Under the pieces are notes generated by a model. It was not told the origin of the DNA, made no database searches, and worked only from the letters and a program-made list of their open reading frames with translations. Shown here in pieces: positions 8,356-17,237 of a stretch of 42,091 nt of DNA. The stretch covers positions 1 through 42,091 of the forward strand of contig JAEZHM010000052.1 of the NCBI GenBank assembly GCA_023416585.1, given 5' to 3'. Each line of letters opens with the position of its first letter. The stretch's first letter is position 1. The translations under genes and the position numbers were made by a program. This stretch comes from Bacillota bacterium (lineage in GTDB: Bacteria > Bacillota > Clostridia > Christensenellales > Aristaeellaceae).

Positions 8356-8991
8356 TTATCGCAAGCCATACAGCCCCATCGGATCTGTTTTATGCTCCTC
8401 CTTGTACAAGCCCACCACATCTTTTACCACAAAGAACATACACTTTCATGGACCAATGTATGGATTCCTGATATACCCCGCCTGTATGCCTCCTCCTGAA
8501 TCTTGTGCCAGGCTTTCACCGGCGGCACGCCTGTTTCTACATACCACTGATCCTCAGGGTAACGCTTGCGGACTTCCTATTTAGGCGTAAATATGGCGCA
8601 TATCTCCCCGGGGAGGCTGCTCTCCATATAATGCATGCTGGACAGCCTATAGATATCCACCCAGCAATATTCCCATCCCGCTGTTGTCAATAATGTTCTG
8701 AAAGCCTTTGCTGTTTATCTTCCGGCAGAATCTTCAGCTTCATTGTAATACCTTGGGCCAACTCTAACGCATCACTGGGTACAGGCGGGGAAATACGAAA
8801 GGCCGGCATCGCAATCCCGCCATCTAACCCCACGGCATCCATAAGCGCACGTATCAACGTATCCGCTCCGCCAACAACATGACCAATGCTGGATAGAGAA
8901 CTGTGAACCTCCGCCATCATACTGGTACAATACCGGCCGTCTTCAGTCCATACAGTATGTCATCGTACGTCACATGATCCGAACTAATCAT
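8356..8991 (-). pseudogene. Decayed AAC(3)-family aminoglycoside N-acetyltransferase gene
   Basis: Pieces of one AAC(3)/YokD-type acetyltransferase lie in order on the minus strand but in different frames. The start at 8991 gives MISSDHVTYDDILYGLKTAG, then a shift. At 8920 begins VHSSLSSIGHVVGGADTLI...GLDGGIAMPAF, the conserved acetyl-CoA-binding N-terminal part. Next comes NSGMGIL, then IYRLSSMHYMESSLPGE up to a TAG at 8577-8579, continuing with RKRYPEDQWYVETG and PPVKAWHKIQEEAYRRG. A last frame reads FVVKDVVGLYKEEHKTDPMG and ends at 8356. The span encodes about 210 residues against roughly 265 for intact members, so part of the middle is also lost. Several independent lesions mean true decay rather than a sequencing error. 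Confidence 0.72.
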
Positions 8992-9009
8992 CCTTCACGT
9001 TCTCTTTAC

Positions 9010-9052
9010 AAAAAAATGCCCCTCCCGGTACGCCGGGAGGGGATATGCATTT
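9010..9052 (-). terminator. Terminator after the small membrane protein gene
   Basis: The stem CCCCTCCCGG / CCGGGAGGGG is followed on the minus strand by a run of T residues (plus-strand A run at 9010-9016). It lies directly downstream of the gene ending at 9059. Confidence 0.88.
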
Positions 9053-9058
9053 TACCTG

Positions 9059-9427
9059 TCAGAATAAATGCAACGCCGTTGCCCTTGCCAATGACGCCTG
9101 TTTTTGAGGAAGCAGGGAGGACAGCAGGCTGTATACGTGCTGAGAACCAACCTTCTCAAAGGGAGCAATCCGCCTTAAGGCTGATAGGCCTAGTATGGAA
9201 AGCGCCAGAGGAATGAAATCCACATGGGACACGCCGAAGCTCAGGCCTACCAGCGCGCACCAGGCGAATTCCACAACTGCAGACAACGCAAGGGACGGAC
9301 CTGCCTTTTTGCGTCCCTCCAAAGATGTTTTCAAGTATGCCGCATACATCAATGCGGCCCGCAGAAGTACCGACAAGCATACCAGATAGTATCCTGCCGA
9401 AAACAGAAACGAAAGCACTTGCGTCAT
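9059..9427 (-). CDS. Small hypothetical membrane protein
   Basis: A 122-residue protein with three or four hydrophobic segments: an N-terminal helix (LSFLFSAGYYLVCLSVLLRA), a second around ALSAVVEFAWCALVGLSFG, and a third around DFIPLALSILGL. A basic loop with EGRKKAG sits between the first and second. AGGAGGAGATACG precedes the ATG, so the gene is clearly meant to be translated. It is the last gene of the minus-strand run that starts near 18.7 kb and ends at a strong terminator. No family recognised. Confidence 0.7.
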   Translation of the reverse strand: MTQVLSFLFSAGYYLVCLSVLLRAALMYAAYLKTSLEGRKKAGPSLALSAVVEFAWCALVGLSFGVSHVDFIPLALSILGLSALRRIAPFEKVGSQHVYSLLSSLLPQKQASLARATALHLF

Positions 9428-9491
9428 CGTATCTCCTCCTAGCGAAGCTTTTGCATTAGGTATTAATGCAGGCAGAATTTTCTACTCATGA

Positions 9492-10835
9492 TTAAGCGCC
9501 GGCCACCGCCATTTCCCCTACGTCTACGGACGGGCTGCCAACGTTGCTGCCGGGGAACTTCAAATCGCTGCCTACAGCCTGAATATTTTTCAGCAGCTGA
9601 TAAAAATTTCCTGCTACAGTAATTTGTTCGACGGGATTCCCTTTTTTACCTTCTTTGGCGATAAATCCTTTTGCAAGCAGAGAAAAATCACCACTGACGC
9701 CATTGGCGCCGCTGTGCAGGCCACTCACTTCGGTGATCACCAGCCCGTCGCCCATATTGGTCATCATTGCTGCCAGATCATCCGGACCGGGCTTTAAAAA
9801 GAAATTGGTGACTGATACTCTGACAGGGGCGCTGTAGCTTGCCTTGCTGGCATTTCCAGTGGTCTGCACGCCGTCCTTTTGAGCGGTTTTCAGGTTATGC
9901 AAAAGCGTTTTCAAAACACCGTTCTCAATGACCGCCTTGGTTTTTGAGGCCACACCCTCGGCATCAAAGGGACGGCTTCCCTCTCCGTAAGGCAAAAGTG
10001 GATCATCCATTAATACCACACAGCTTGATGCAATGGTTTCCCCCACCCGGCCCTTCAAAAGCGAAAGCCCGTGCTGTGTATTTTCAGCGGAAAATATCCC
10101 GGAAAATGTATCTAATATATCGGCCATGGCGCCGTTTTCCAGGATCACACGGTAGGTTCCGCTCTTTACGGGTTTACCCGCCAAGCCGAATACAGCTTTT
10201 TGCACTGCGGATTCCGCCAGGCCCTGATAATTGAGCTTGGAAAAATCGTGGGTAAGGTTGATATCAAAGGCGGTGCTGGCCTTGTCGCCTTCCCTTGCGA
10301 TAGGCTGGAGGTAAGCGCCGCAGTAGTTTCCTTTGTAGGAAATGTCCAGGCCATAGGTGTTTTTGATGCGAACCTGACCGATACCGGACATAATAGTATT
10401 GTACTTCACTTGTTTGACGCGGGGATCGCTATTGACTGCCGCCTTTTCCATGTTCAGAACAAAGTCCAGTTTCTCCTTGGGGGTGACACTTTCCAAAGCC
10501 GGGTTATAGGTATCTACACTGGGATACGACTTATCTCCGGCGTAAATGAACTGTCTATCCTCCTCCTCCGACAGGGAGGCGCTTTCCACCACGCCGTTCA
10601 CCAATTGACCTACGGCCTCTTCATCCATGACCTCGGTAGAGGCGTAGCCCATCTTGCCCCCGTAAAGGCCACGCAGAGAAAGGCCGCAAGTGGTGTTCAC
10701 AGCATACTGCACGATTTCCTGTTCAGCAGAAACGGCCCTGAAGCTGTCGCCCGAGGCAATGTACGCTTCAGCAGCCTCAATGCCCGCATCACGGGCTGCA
10801 TCCATCAACTTATGCAAAAAAGCATCCAATATCAT
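9492..10835 (-). CDS. pmbA: TldE/PmbA family partner of the TldD protease
   Basis: A 447-residue member of the TldD/PmbA family. It lacks the HExxxH zinc motif present in its neighbour, as expected for the TldE (PmbA) subunit. It has the family's C-terminal part (GDGLVITEVSGLHSGANGVSGDFS). In other bacteria TldD and TldE form a heterodimeric metalloprotease that cleaves unfolded peptides, matures microcin B17 and degrades CcdA; here the pair is probably a general peptide-processing protease. Its ATG has AGGAGG nine bases upstream and lies only 24 bases after the tldD stop, so the two are cotranscribed. No obvious peptide precursor gene is next to it. Confidence 0.93.
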   Translation of the reverse strand: MILDAFLHKLMDAARDAGIEAAEAYIASGDSFRAVSAEQEIVQYAVNTTCGLSLRGLYGGKMGYASTEVMDEEAVGQLVNGVVESASLSEEEDRQFIYAGDKSYPSVDTYNPALESVTPKEKLDFVLNMEKAAVNSDPRVKQVKYNTIMSGIGQVRIKNTYGLDISYKGNYCGAYLQPIAREGDKASTAFDINLTHDFSKLNYQGLAESAVQKAVFGLAGKPVKSGTYRVILENGAMADILDTFSGIFSAENTQHGLSLLKGRVGETIASSCVVLMDDPLLPYGEGSRPFDAEGVASKTKAVIENGVLKTLLHNLKTAQKDGVQTTGNASKASYSAPVRVSVTNFFLKPGPDDLAAMMTNMGDGLVITEVSGLHSGANGVSGDFSLLAKGFIAKEGKKGNPVEQITVAGNFYQLLKNIQAVGSDLKFPGSNVGSPSVDVGEMAVAGA

Positions 10836-10859
10836 AATGATCTACCTCCTATACCAGCT

Positions 10860-12239
10860 TCATCTTCCGCCAACAGTAAGGCGGCTTACGCGGATCATGG
10901 GTTGGCCAACGTTGGTAGGCACGCTGCCGCTGACGCTGCCGCACATGCCCTGTGACATCTGCATGTCTTTTCCCACCCTGTCGATGCGCATCAGCACTTC
11001 CGAACCACGGCCGATCAATGATGCGCCGCGCACCGGGGAAGCGACCTTTCCGTCCTTCACCAGGTACCCTTCCATGACGTTGAAGTTGAATTCGCCGGTG
11101 GCGGGGTCCACCGATCCGCCGCCCATGCGCCGTGCATACAGCCCGTCACCCATGGTTGCGATCATGTCCCGCTCATCATCCTGCCCGGCGGCAATGTAGG
11201 TATTGCGCATGCGGGAGGTAGGTGCATAAGCGTAGCTTTCCCGGCGGGAACTGCCGGTAGACGTCATGTTCATGCGCCGGCCGTTCAACTTATCCACCAT
11301 GTAGTTTTTCAGGATGCCTTTTTCAATAAGAACCAAACGAGTGGTGGGCGTACCCTCGTCGTCAATGTTCAGGCTGCCCCATTCGTTCGGTATGGTACCA
11401 TCGTCGATTGCCGTCACGCAATCTGCCGCAATTTTTTGATTAAGCTTCCCGGTAAATTCGCTGGTGCCGAAAGCAACAGCCGTTGCCTCCAGGCTGTGGC
11501 CGCATGCCTCATGGAAGATTACGCCGCCAAAGCCGTTATCAATAACAACCGGCATCACACCCGCTGGGCAAACCGGGGCGTGGAGCATGGTGACGGCGAT
11601 TTCCGCCGCTTCCTTCCCCACCTTTTCCGGGTCCACCCTATGGTCGAACAGTTCAAAGCCCATCATGGCCCCGGGATTGCAGGATCCTGTTTGATTCTCC
11701 GTGCCGTCGGAGGCAACGGCGGAACAGGAAAGGCGGGAGTAGACCCTTTCATCACATGTGAACAGCCCTTCGCTGTTGGCGATCCATACATCCTGCTCCG
11801 AATCTGAATAACCCAATACCACCTGTTTGACTTCCGGGGAATTTGAGGCCGCAGCATGAGCTGCTCTTAGCTTTTCAGCCTTTTGCGCAGCCTTCACCGT
11901 GGTAGGGAAATAGGCGATGGGGTGCATCGATACCGTCTCGCGGGGCTGCAAAAGCTTTGGCAAAGCTGCTTTCCCAACGCTTACCGCCGCAGCGGCGCGC
12001 CTGGCGCATTCCATGAGCCCTTCCCTTGAAGTATCGTTGGTATACACGTAAATGGCGGACAGGTTTTGAAACACACGGATGCCGGCCCCGTGACGCCTTC
12101 CGCTCAAGACCGTATCAATCTTTCCACCGCGCATTTGCAGTACGTTGTTGCGCCTGTCCTCGAGATATATTTCAGCAAAATCTCCACCGGTCCTCATGGC
12201 CTCTATCAGCACATCCTGGGCTACCTGCCGGTCCAACAT
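10860..12239 (-). CDS. tldD: TldD metalloprotease subunit
   Basis: A 459-residue TldD protein with the catalytic zinc motif HEACGHSLEA (HExxxH) at about residues 243-252, followed by the family's glycine- and asparagine-rich region (GTIPNEWGSLNIDDEGTPT) and a GDGLYARRMGGGSVDPATGEF segment. It is the catalytic half of the TldD/TldE protease. The frame is open to TTG 12254, but GGGAGGA directly precedes an ATG at 12245 and is correctly spaced (six bases) only for ATG 12239, which gives MLDRQVAQDV. It is upstream of pmbA in the same operon. Confidence 0.93.
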   Translation of the reverse strand: MLDRQVAQDVLIEAMRTGGDFAEIYLEDRRNNVLQMRGGKIDTVLSGRRHGAGIRVFQNLSAIYVYTNDTSREGLMECARRAAAAVSVGKAALPKLLQPRETVSMHPIAYFPTTVKAAQKAEKLRAAHAAASNSPEVKQVVLGYSDSEQDVWIANSEGLFTCDERVYSRLSCSAVASDGTENQTGSCNPGAMMGFELFDHRVDPEKVGKEAAEIAVTMLHAPVCPAGVMPVVIDNGFGGVIFHEACGHSLEATAVAFGTSEFTGKLNQKIAADCVTAIDDGTIPNEWGSLNIDDEGTPTTRLVLIEKGILKNYMVDKLNGRRMNMTSTGSSRRESYAYAPTSRMRNTYIAAGQDDERDMIATMGDGLYARRMGGGSVDPATGEFNFNVMEGYLVKDGKVASPVRGASLIGRGSEVLMRIDRVGKDMQMSQGMCGSVSGSVPTNVGQPMIRVSRLTVGGR

Positions 12240-12294
12240 ACACATTCCTCCCAACCGCTGCCAACTATAAGTAAATCCAAACCAGGTCCGTATG

Positions 12295-12948
12295 CTATGC
12301 GATCAAAGAAACCAGATCAATGTAATTCAAAGAGTCCGCCACGACCGTCGCCCTGGGATTTTTAGCTGCAGCCCCGACGCCAAGCACCCTCATGTTTCCG
12401 TTCAGTGCGGCTTCCACTCCAGCATCGGCATCCTCCACCACCAAGCAATTTTCGGGAGGAATGTTCAGCATCTTTGCGGCCAGAAGGAATACCTCAGGAT
12501 CAGGCTTGCTGTTTTTGATATGATTACCGTCAGCCACGGCGTCAAAATATCCTTCCAGGCCAATCTGCTTTAAAATGATGGGCGTATTCCTGCTGGAAGA
12601 TCCTATGGCAATCAAAACGCCCTTTTCCCTAAGCTTTTGAAGCGTTGCAGAAGCGCCGGGGAGGATAGCCGCGGGCGTAATCTTCATGACCAGGCGCTTG
12701 TACGTTTCGTTCTTTTCCGTAGCCATGGTGATTTTTTCTTCTTCCGTATAGGTGCGCATGGCTCGTTCCAGAAGAATTTCCAGGCTTTCCATGCGGCTCA
12801 CGCCGCGCAGGCGCTGGTTGATGTCCCGGTCGAAATAAATGCCTTGACTGTCAGCCAACTGTTTCCAGGCTTCGTAATGGCAGTCGTCAGTGGATACGAT
12901 CACGCCATCCAGGTCGAAAATTACGGCTTTGATATCCATAAGCTGCAT
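12295..12948 (-). CDS. pgmB: HAD-superfamily beta-phosphoglucomutase
   Basis: A 217-residue HAD hydrolase-fold protein. Motif I is FDLDGVI with the nucleophilic Asp and the acid/base Asp two residues later, followed by HYEAWKQLA. The cap region has RLRGVSRMESLEILL, which matches the beta-phosphoglucomutase specificity loop. Motif II is IGSSSRN, and motifs III-IV are NSKPDPEVF and VVEDADAGVEAA. These fit conversion of beta-glucose 1-phosphate to glucose 6-phosphate. No maltose or trehalose phosphorylase gene is beside it, so the sugar-phosphate source is unknown. An in-frame GTG at 12957 is an alternative start; I prefer ATG 12948 with GGGGTGA five bases upstream. The gene follows the TPR gene with almost no gap. 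Confidence 0.88.
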   Translation of the reverse strand: MQLMDIKAVIFDLDGVIVSTDDCHYEAWKQLADSQGIYFDRDINQRLRGVSRMESLEILLERAMRTYTEEEKITMATEKNETYKRLVMKITPAAILPGASATLQKLREKGVLIAIGSSSRNTPIILKQIGLEGYFDAVADGNHIKNSKPDPEVFLLAAKMLNIPPENCLVVEDADAGVEAALNGNMRVLGVGAAAKNPRATVVADSLNYIDLVSLIA

Positions 12949-12961
12949 ACCGCTCACCCCG

Positions 12962-13654
12962 TCATGCTTTCAGTTGATTCAGCAATTCCTGTATTTTTTC
13001 CCGTGTGGCGTGATTAAGCGGTGAGAACCGGCCTTCCAGCGCTTTCTCCAGCTTCTCGATGGCGGCTTCCTTATTGCCGGCTTCGATATCATACTGAGCC
13101 AGGAAATATAGGGTGTCAATTTGAGTGGATTTTTCTTTCAGCGCCATTTCAAAGTAGGGCTTGGCAGCCTCCTTATCCCCCGCCAGGCGGTAGAGGGTCT
13201 GCCCCATGTTATCCAGAGCGATGGGATCTGTATCGTCATAATCCAAGGCTTCCTGGTTGAAAGCTTTGGCCTTTTCCAAATCTCCGCTTTCCACATACAA
13301 ATAGCCCAATGTGCCAAAGATCAGGCCGCTGGGACTGCGCTGGTGCTGTTTTTCCATCAGCTCAATTGCGCGGCTCAGATCTCCCAGCTTGTAGCTGGCA
13401 ACAGCATAATTCATGAACAGCTGCTGGCGCTGGGCATCGCTTAAGCCGGGCGCTTTTTGCGTTTTCACAAGAACACCCTTGGCCTTTTCATAATCTCCGT
13501 CCCGCAAAAGCAGCACGGAATACGCCAGCATGTATTGGGCAGAATCCATTCCAGCGGCCAAAGCCTCCTCGTACAGCTTCTTCGCTCCCTCTATGTCGCC
13601 CTTTCCCTGCTTGGTAAGAGCCATGCGGCCCTTGATATTTCCCATAAAGCTCAT
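12962..13654 (-). CDS. Tetratricopeptide (TPR) repeat protein
   Basis: A 230-residue soluble protein made of about five to six TPR units, for example GDIEGAKKLYEEALAAG, GDLSRAIELMEKQHQRSP, GDLEKAKAFNQEALDYD and GNKEAAIEKLEKALEG. TPR domains bind partner proteins. Its ATG overlaps the TGA of mrfB (ATGA), with AAGGAGG ten bases upstream inside mrfB, so it is translationally coupled. MrfB also has TPR-like C-terminal helices, which suggests, as inference only, that this protein works with or was derived from it. Confidence 0.85.
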   Translation of the reverse strand: MSFMGNIKGRMALTKQGKGDIEGAKKLYEEALAAGMDSAQYMLAYSVLLLRDGDYEKAKGVLVKTQKAPGLSDAQRQQLFMNYAVASYKLGDLSRAIELMEKQHQRSPSGLIFGTLGYLYVESGDLEKAKAFNQEALDYDDTDPIALDNMGQTLYRLAGDKEAAKPYFEMALKEKSTQIDTLYFLAQYDIEAGNKEAAIEKLEKALEGRFSPLNHATREKIQELLNQLKA

Positions 13655-14841
13655 CGTATCCGCGCCTCCTTCGTAAGGGTGAGAGTCTGCGTCTTTTTTA
13701 ACAGACGCATATAACGGTATTGTAACTCATTTTGCATTCCCTGCATAGCGGTTTTGGATGAAAGCACAGGCTCTGATGCCAGCAAAATAGCTGCTTTTGT
13801 AATTTCAAGGGCATTTTTTACATCATGCAACCGGTGCTCATACAATTTGGCTAGCTCGATATAAGGGATGAGGCCCCCCTCATGGCAGGCAATCATTTGC
13901 TGATAGGCGGATAAGGCCTCACCGACCTCCCTTGCGCGAAGGAAACTGCGGCCCAAGCTCAATTGTGCCTGGGTTTTCACGCTGCCTCCCGTGCAAAGAT
14001 GGTAGCAGTGCCTGGCAAGATCAGTCTCCCCCTGCTTTTCCAATGCCCGGCCCACGCTGAAGATATCCTCAAAAAAGCTTTGCTGCTCCGGCTTTTCATA
14101 CACGCTCAGCAGCCTGTAGAAAAGCTTTGCCAGGGATACGATATCCTGCCGGTTGTGATCTATCACATCCTTAAAAAGCGCAAAGTTTCCCGTTTTCAAA
14201 AACTGAAAGAACCGCTCCGGCGCTTCACTGCCCGGCAGATCATTCTCCCTTGGCGCAAGAAAAATCTCCTCCTCCAGGCGGCTTAAGCGGCAGCTTTTCA
14301 GCCGCAGCTTCCATACCCTGCGCGCAGGATGCAATAGATCTGCATGGATCATCTTTTCCAGCGCGTCCGTTTCCATGCGGTTCATAAGCATCCTGGCCTG
14401 AAGAAGAGGAAGATCGAAGGTTTTGCCGTTGAAGGTGACTACCAGTTGGAATCCATCGCATAGAGCCTGGAGGGCGGTGAGCATGAACCGCTCCTCGGGG
14501 TAATCGCGCATCACCCACTGGTGAACAGTAAACCCATCCTTGGTAAAGTAACCGGCTCCCGTAAGGAAAGCCAATGTACCCACGCCTCCTGAAAGCCCCG
14601 TCGTCTCCGTATCCAGGTAAAGAATACGATGTGGATCGATAGCCTCGGGTATCGTATGCCCAAGCACAAGCCCCAGGATACGGCCGGAAAAATGAAGCTC
14701 CCTTGGGATGCCCGAAAGCTCCGCCCAAGGAAAGGTTTTTTCCTCATGATAGCACCCCGAAGCAGGAACGGCGGGCTTTACTTCATTTTGAGGCTTGGGC
14801 TTGTCCACCGCCTTTAGTTTATCCCGGAGGCTTACGGGCAC
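13651..14841 (-). CDS. mrfB: MrfB (YprB) DEDD-type exonuclease with C-terminal TPR helices
   Basis: A 396-residue homologue of B. subtilis YprB/MrfB. The RNase H-like (DEDD) core shows LYLDTETTG with Asp77 and Glu79, TFNGKTFDLP with the next Asp at 143, and DHNRQDIVSL near residue 230 with the last Asp and the preceding His. The C-terminal part (ARHCYHLC, ALSAYQQMI, LAKLYEHRL) is helical and TPR-like. In B. subtilis MrfA and MrfB act in a nucleotide-excision-repair-independent pathway for mitomycin C lesions. The start is GTG 14841, with GGGAG eight bases upstream, overlapping the end of mrfA by ten bases. Confidence 0.9.
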   Translation of the reverse strand: MPVSLRDKLKAVDKPKPQNEVKPAVPASGCYHEEKTFPWAELSGIPRELHFSGRILGLVLGHTIPEAIDPHRILYLDTETTGLSGGVGTLAFLTGAGYFTKDGFTVHQWVMRDYPEERFMLTALQALCDGFQLVVTFNGKTFDLPLLQARMLMNRMETDALEKMIHADLLHPARRVWKLRLKSCRLSRLEEEIFLAPRENDLPGSEAPERFFQFLKTGNFALFKDVIDHNRQDIVSLAKLFYRLLSVYEKPEQQSFFEDIFSVGRALEKQGETDLARHCYHLCTGGSVKTQAQLSLGRSFLRAREVGEALSAYQQMIACHEGGLIPYIELAKLYEHRLHDVKNALEITKAAILLASEPVLSSKTAMQGMQNELQYRYMRLLKKTQTLTLTKEARIR

Positions 14842-17108
14842 GCAATCATCTCCTTCAAAAGGGAGATAGAGGCCTTCTTGCCCTCCGCGCCGATTTCCCC
14901 CACCGGACCCGCGCAGGAGGGACAGCCTTCCTTACATTCGCAACTTAAAACGATGTCCAGCGCGTGATTGATAAGCAAGCTTTGCATGGTAAAGCATTTT
15001 TCCGCAAGACCGATGCCGCCTGGGCTGTTGTCATATACGAACAGCGTAGGCTTCTGGGTAAAGGTTCCCTTCACCTGATAGACGACGCAGATATCCCTGG
15101 GTGAGCACATCAGGTACAGCGGCGCGACGATGCGCAAAAGGTTCGATACGCCCAGCATGCCGCTTTGCAGCTCGTCCTTGCCGTATTTACCGGCAATATC
15201 ATCCGGCAGCGTCCACCACATGGCGGTGGTATGCATGTCGGTTTCCGGCAGACGCACAGGGCCAAAGCCCAGGTTCTCATGGGTATCCAGCTTCATTTTC
15301 TTGAACATCTTCACCAGGGTGGTAACCTTCACTTCCCCCAGTACCCGGTTGAGGCTTTGGGGCTCGCCCTTCTCTTCGGCGATATCCAGAAGGCTTAAGC
15401 TGATGTTCAAATCGGCATCGGTATAATAGTCTACATCCACCTGCCGGATAAACGCCTTGCAGCCGTCAAAATCCAGCTTTTCTACCTGGTACTGCTGGGC
15501 TTCGTGCATGTAGATGGCATTCTCATGCAAAAGCATGGGCACGGTATAGCGGTCCATTTCTCCTATTACCCTATGATGGGCGGGGTTGGTAATGTCCACG
15601 ATCAGAAAGTTTTCGTTCGCCGCCGAGCGCAGGGATATTTCCGAAGCCGGAAAATCTTCCGCCATCCAGTGGTAGCGGCCCTCCACGTGGCGCAGTATAT
15701 TTTCTTCTGATAGATAATCCAATAATTCCTGGGTGGAAGCCACGTTTCCAAATGTCTCGTTATCCTCAAAGGGCAGCTCGTAGGCGGCACACTTGAAATG
15801 GCTAAGCAGCACATACAGATTATCGGGATTGAGTAGCGCATGCTCCGGCGACTGGCTGAAGAAGTAATGGGGATGGGTCACAATATACTGGTCGATGGCT
15901 GCGGAGGAAGCGACCATCACCATCACCGACGTTCCCTTGCGCCGGCCAGCCCGGCCTGCCTGCTGCCATGTACTGGAAATGGTACCGGGATAACCGCACA
16001 GAACGCAGGCTTCCAGTGCGCCGATATCGATTCCCAGTTCCAGCGCATTGGTGGATACAACTGCGTCTATAGCCCCCCTGCGAAGGCCGGATTCAATGTC
16101 CCGCCGCTCGCTGGGCAGGTATCCGCCCCGGTAACCCCGTACCCGGCCGGCATTGCCCAGGGGATCGCGCACCATATCCTTCAAATGCCGGGTCAGCACT
16201 TCTACAATCAGGCGGCTTTTGGCAAAGACAATGGTCTGCACGCCGTTATTTAAAAGCGTCGAAGCGATGGCCTTTGTCTCCTGCACTGAACCCTTGCGGA
16301 TGCCAAGCTGCCTGTTCACCACCGGCGGATTGTAGAAGATGAAATGCCGGTCTCCCGTAGGCGCGCCGTTGTTATCTATCATTGTCACAGGACGGCCGGT
16401 GAGTGTTTCTGCCAGTTCCTTGGGGTTGGCAATGGTTGCGCTGCACAATATGAATGTGGGATGGCTTCCATAGAATGCGCAAAGGCGCAAAAGCCTTCTT
16501 AGGACATTGGCCAGATTGCTGCCAAAAATACCCCTGTAGGCGTGGATTTCATCAATCACAATATAGCGCAGGTTTTCAAACAGCTTTACCCATTTGGTGT
16601 GCTGGGGCAGGATACCGCTGTGGAGCATATCCGGGTTGGTGACCACGATGTGACCTGCCTGCCTTACAGCTTTACGTGCGGAACCAGGCGTGTCTCCGTC
16701 GTAGGTATAGGTTTTGATGTCCACATTCAGCGCTTCTATGAGAGTATACAATTCACTCACCTGATCTTGAGACAGCGCCTTTGTGGGAAACAGGTACAAT
16801 GCCCTGGAATCGGGATTTTGCAATATGGATGAAAGCGCAGGCAGGTTGTAGCACATGGTCTTGCCGGAGGCGGTTGGCGTTACCACCACCACATCCTTGC
16901 CTTCTCCCGTGGCTGCAAGGCTTGCTGCTTGATGGGTATACAGACGATGGATGCCGCGTTTGCTTAAGACTTCGGGAATGCGGGAATCAATCCCCTCCGG
17001 ATAGTCGCCATATTGGGCAGGCCGGGCGGGAATCGTATGCCAGCAGGTGACGTTTTCCATGAAATACTCGTCCTGCTTCCAGCGGTCCAGCAATTGCTCC
17101 AGATTCAT
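14832..17108 (-). CDS. mrfA: MrfA (YprA) DEAD/DEAH-box helicase with C-terminal four-Cys zinc site
   Basis: A 758-residue SF2 helicase close in size to B. subtilis YprA/MrfA. Motif I is TPTASGKT, motif II DEIH, motif III CSATIANP, and motif VI QQAGRAGRR, with the DUF1998-type C-terminus carrying four Cys (CECKEGCPSC). The family unwinds DNA and, with the MrfB exonuclease, repairs mitomycin-type damage. The open frame extends to 17234, but a promoter (TGGACA-N17-TATAAT) lies at 17146-17174, so the upstream codons would not be transcribed; ATG 17108 (MNLEQLLDRW) with GGGGG before it is the sensible start. It heads the mrfA-mrfB-TPR-pgmB run. Confidence 0.92.
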   Translation of the reverse strand: MNLEQLLDRWKQDEYFMENVTCWHTIPARPAQYGDYPEGIDSRIPEVLSKRGIHRLYTHQAASLAATGEGKDVVVVTPTASGKTMCYNLPALSSILQNPDSRALYLFPTKALSQDQVSELYTLIEALNVDIKTYTYDGDTPGSARKAVRQAGHIVVTNPDMLHSGILPQHTKWVKLFENLRYIVIDEIHAYRGIFGSNLANVLRRLLRLCAFYGSHPTFILCSATIANPKELAETLTGRPVTMIDNNGAPTGDRHFIFYNPPVVNRQLGIRKGSVQETKAIASTLLNNGVQTIVFAKSRLIVEVLTRHLKDMVRDPLGNAGRVRGYRGGYLPSERRDIESGLRRGAIDAVVSTNALELGIDIGALEACVLCGYPGTISSTWQQAGRAGRRKGTSVMVMVASSAAIDQYIVTHPHYFFSQSPEHALLNPDNLYVLLSHFKCAAYELPFEDNETFGNVASTQELLDYLSEENILRHVEGRYHWMAEDFPASEISLRSAANENFLIVDITNPAHHRVIGEMDRYTVPMLLHENAIYMHEAQQYQVEKLDFDGCKAFIRQVDVDYYTDADLNISLSLLDIAEEKGEPQSLNRVLGEVKVTTLVKMFKKMKLDTHENLGFGPVRLPETDMHTTAMWWTLPDDIAGKYGKDELQSGMLGVSNLLRIVAPLYLMCSPRDICVVYQVKGTFTQKPTLFVYDNSPGGIGLAEKCFTMQSLLINHALDIVLSCECKEGCPSCAGPVGEIGAEGKKASISLLKEMIACP

Positions 17109-17145
17109 GCCTGTGCCCCCAATAGCGTATACAAATTTCCTTTCC

Positions 17146-17174
17146 ATTATAGCCCATGACCGCATACTTGTCCA
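17146..17174 (-). promoter_or_regulatory. Sigma-A promoter for the mrfA operon
   Basis: On the minus strand TGGACA (plus 17169-17174), a 17-base spacer and a perfect TATAAT (plus 17146-17151) precede mrfA by about 40 bases. No LexA-like CGAAC...GTTCG box is evident beside it. Confidence 0.8.
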
Positions 17175-17237
17175 TGCGCCGGAAGCCAAAAGCAAACAAA
17201 CATTCGATATTTTCGTTACAATGAATGGATACAAAAA

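Noticed and set aside
10200..10955. A 251-codon open frame on the plus strand inside pmbA
   Set aside because: It is antisense to a clear pmbA gene, has no ribosome site and no recognisable protein features.
17109..17234. N-terminal extension of MrfA (MYPFIVTKIS...)
   Set aside because: A TGGACA-N17-TATAAT promoter lies inside this extension and homologues start near MNLEQLL.
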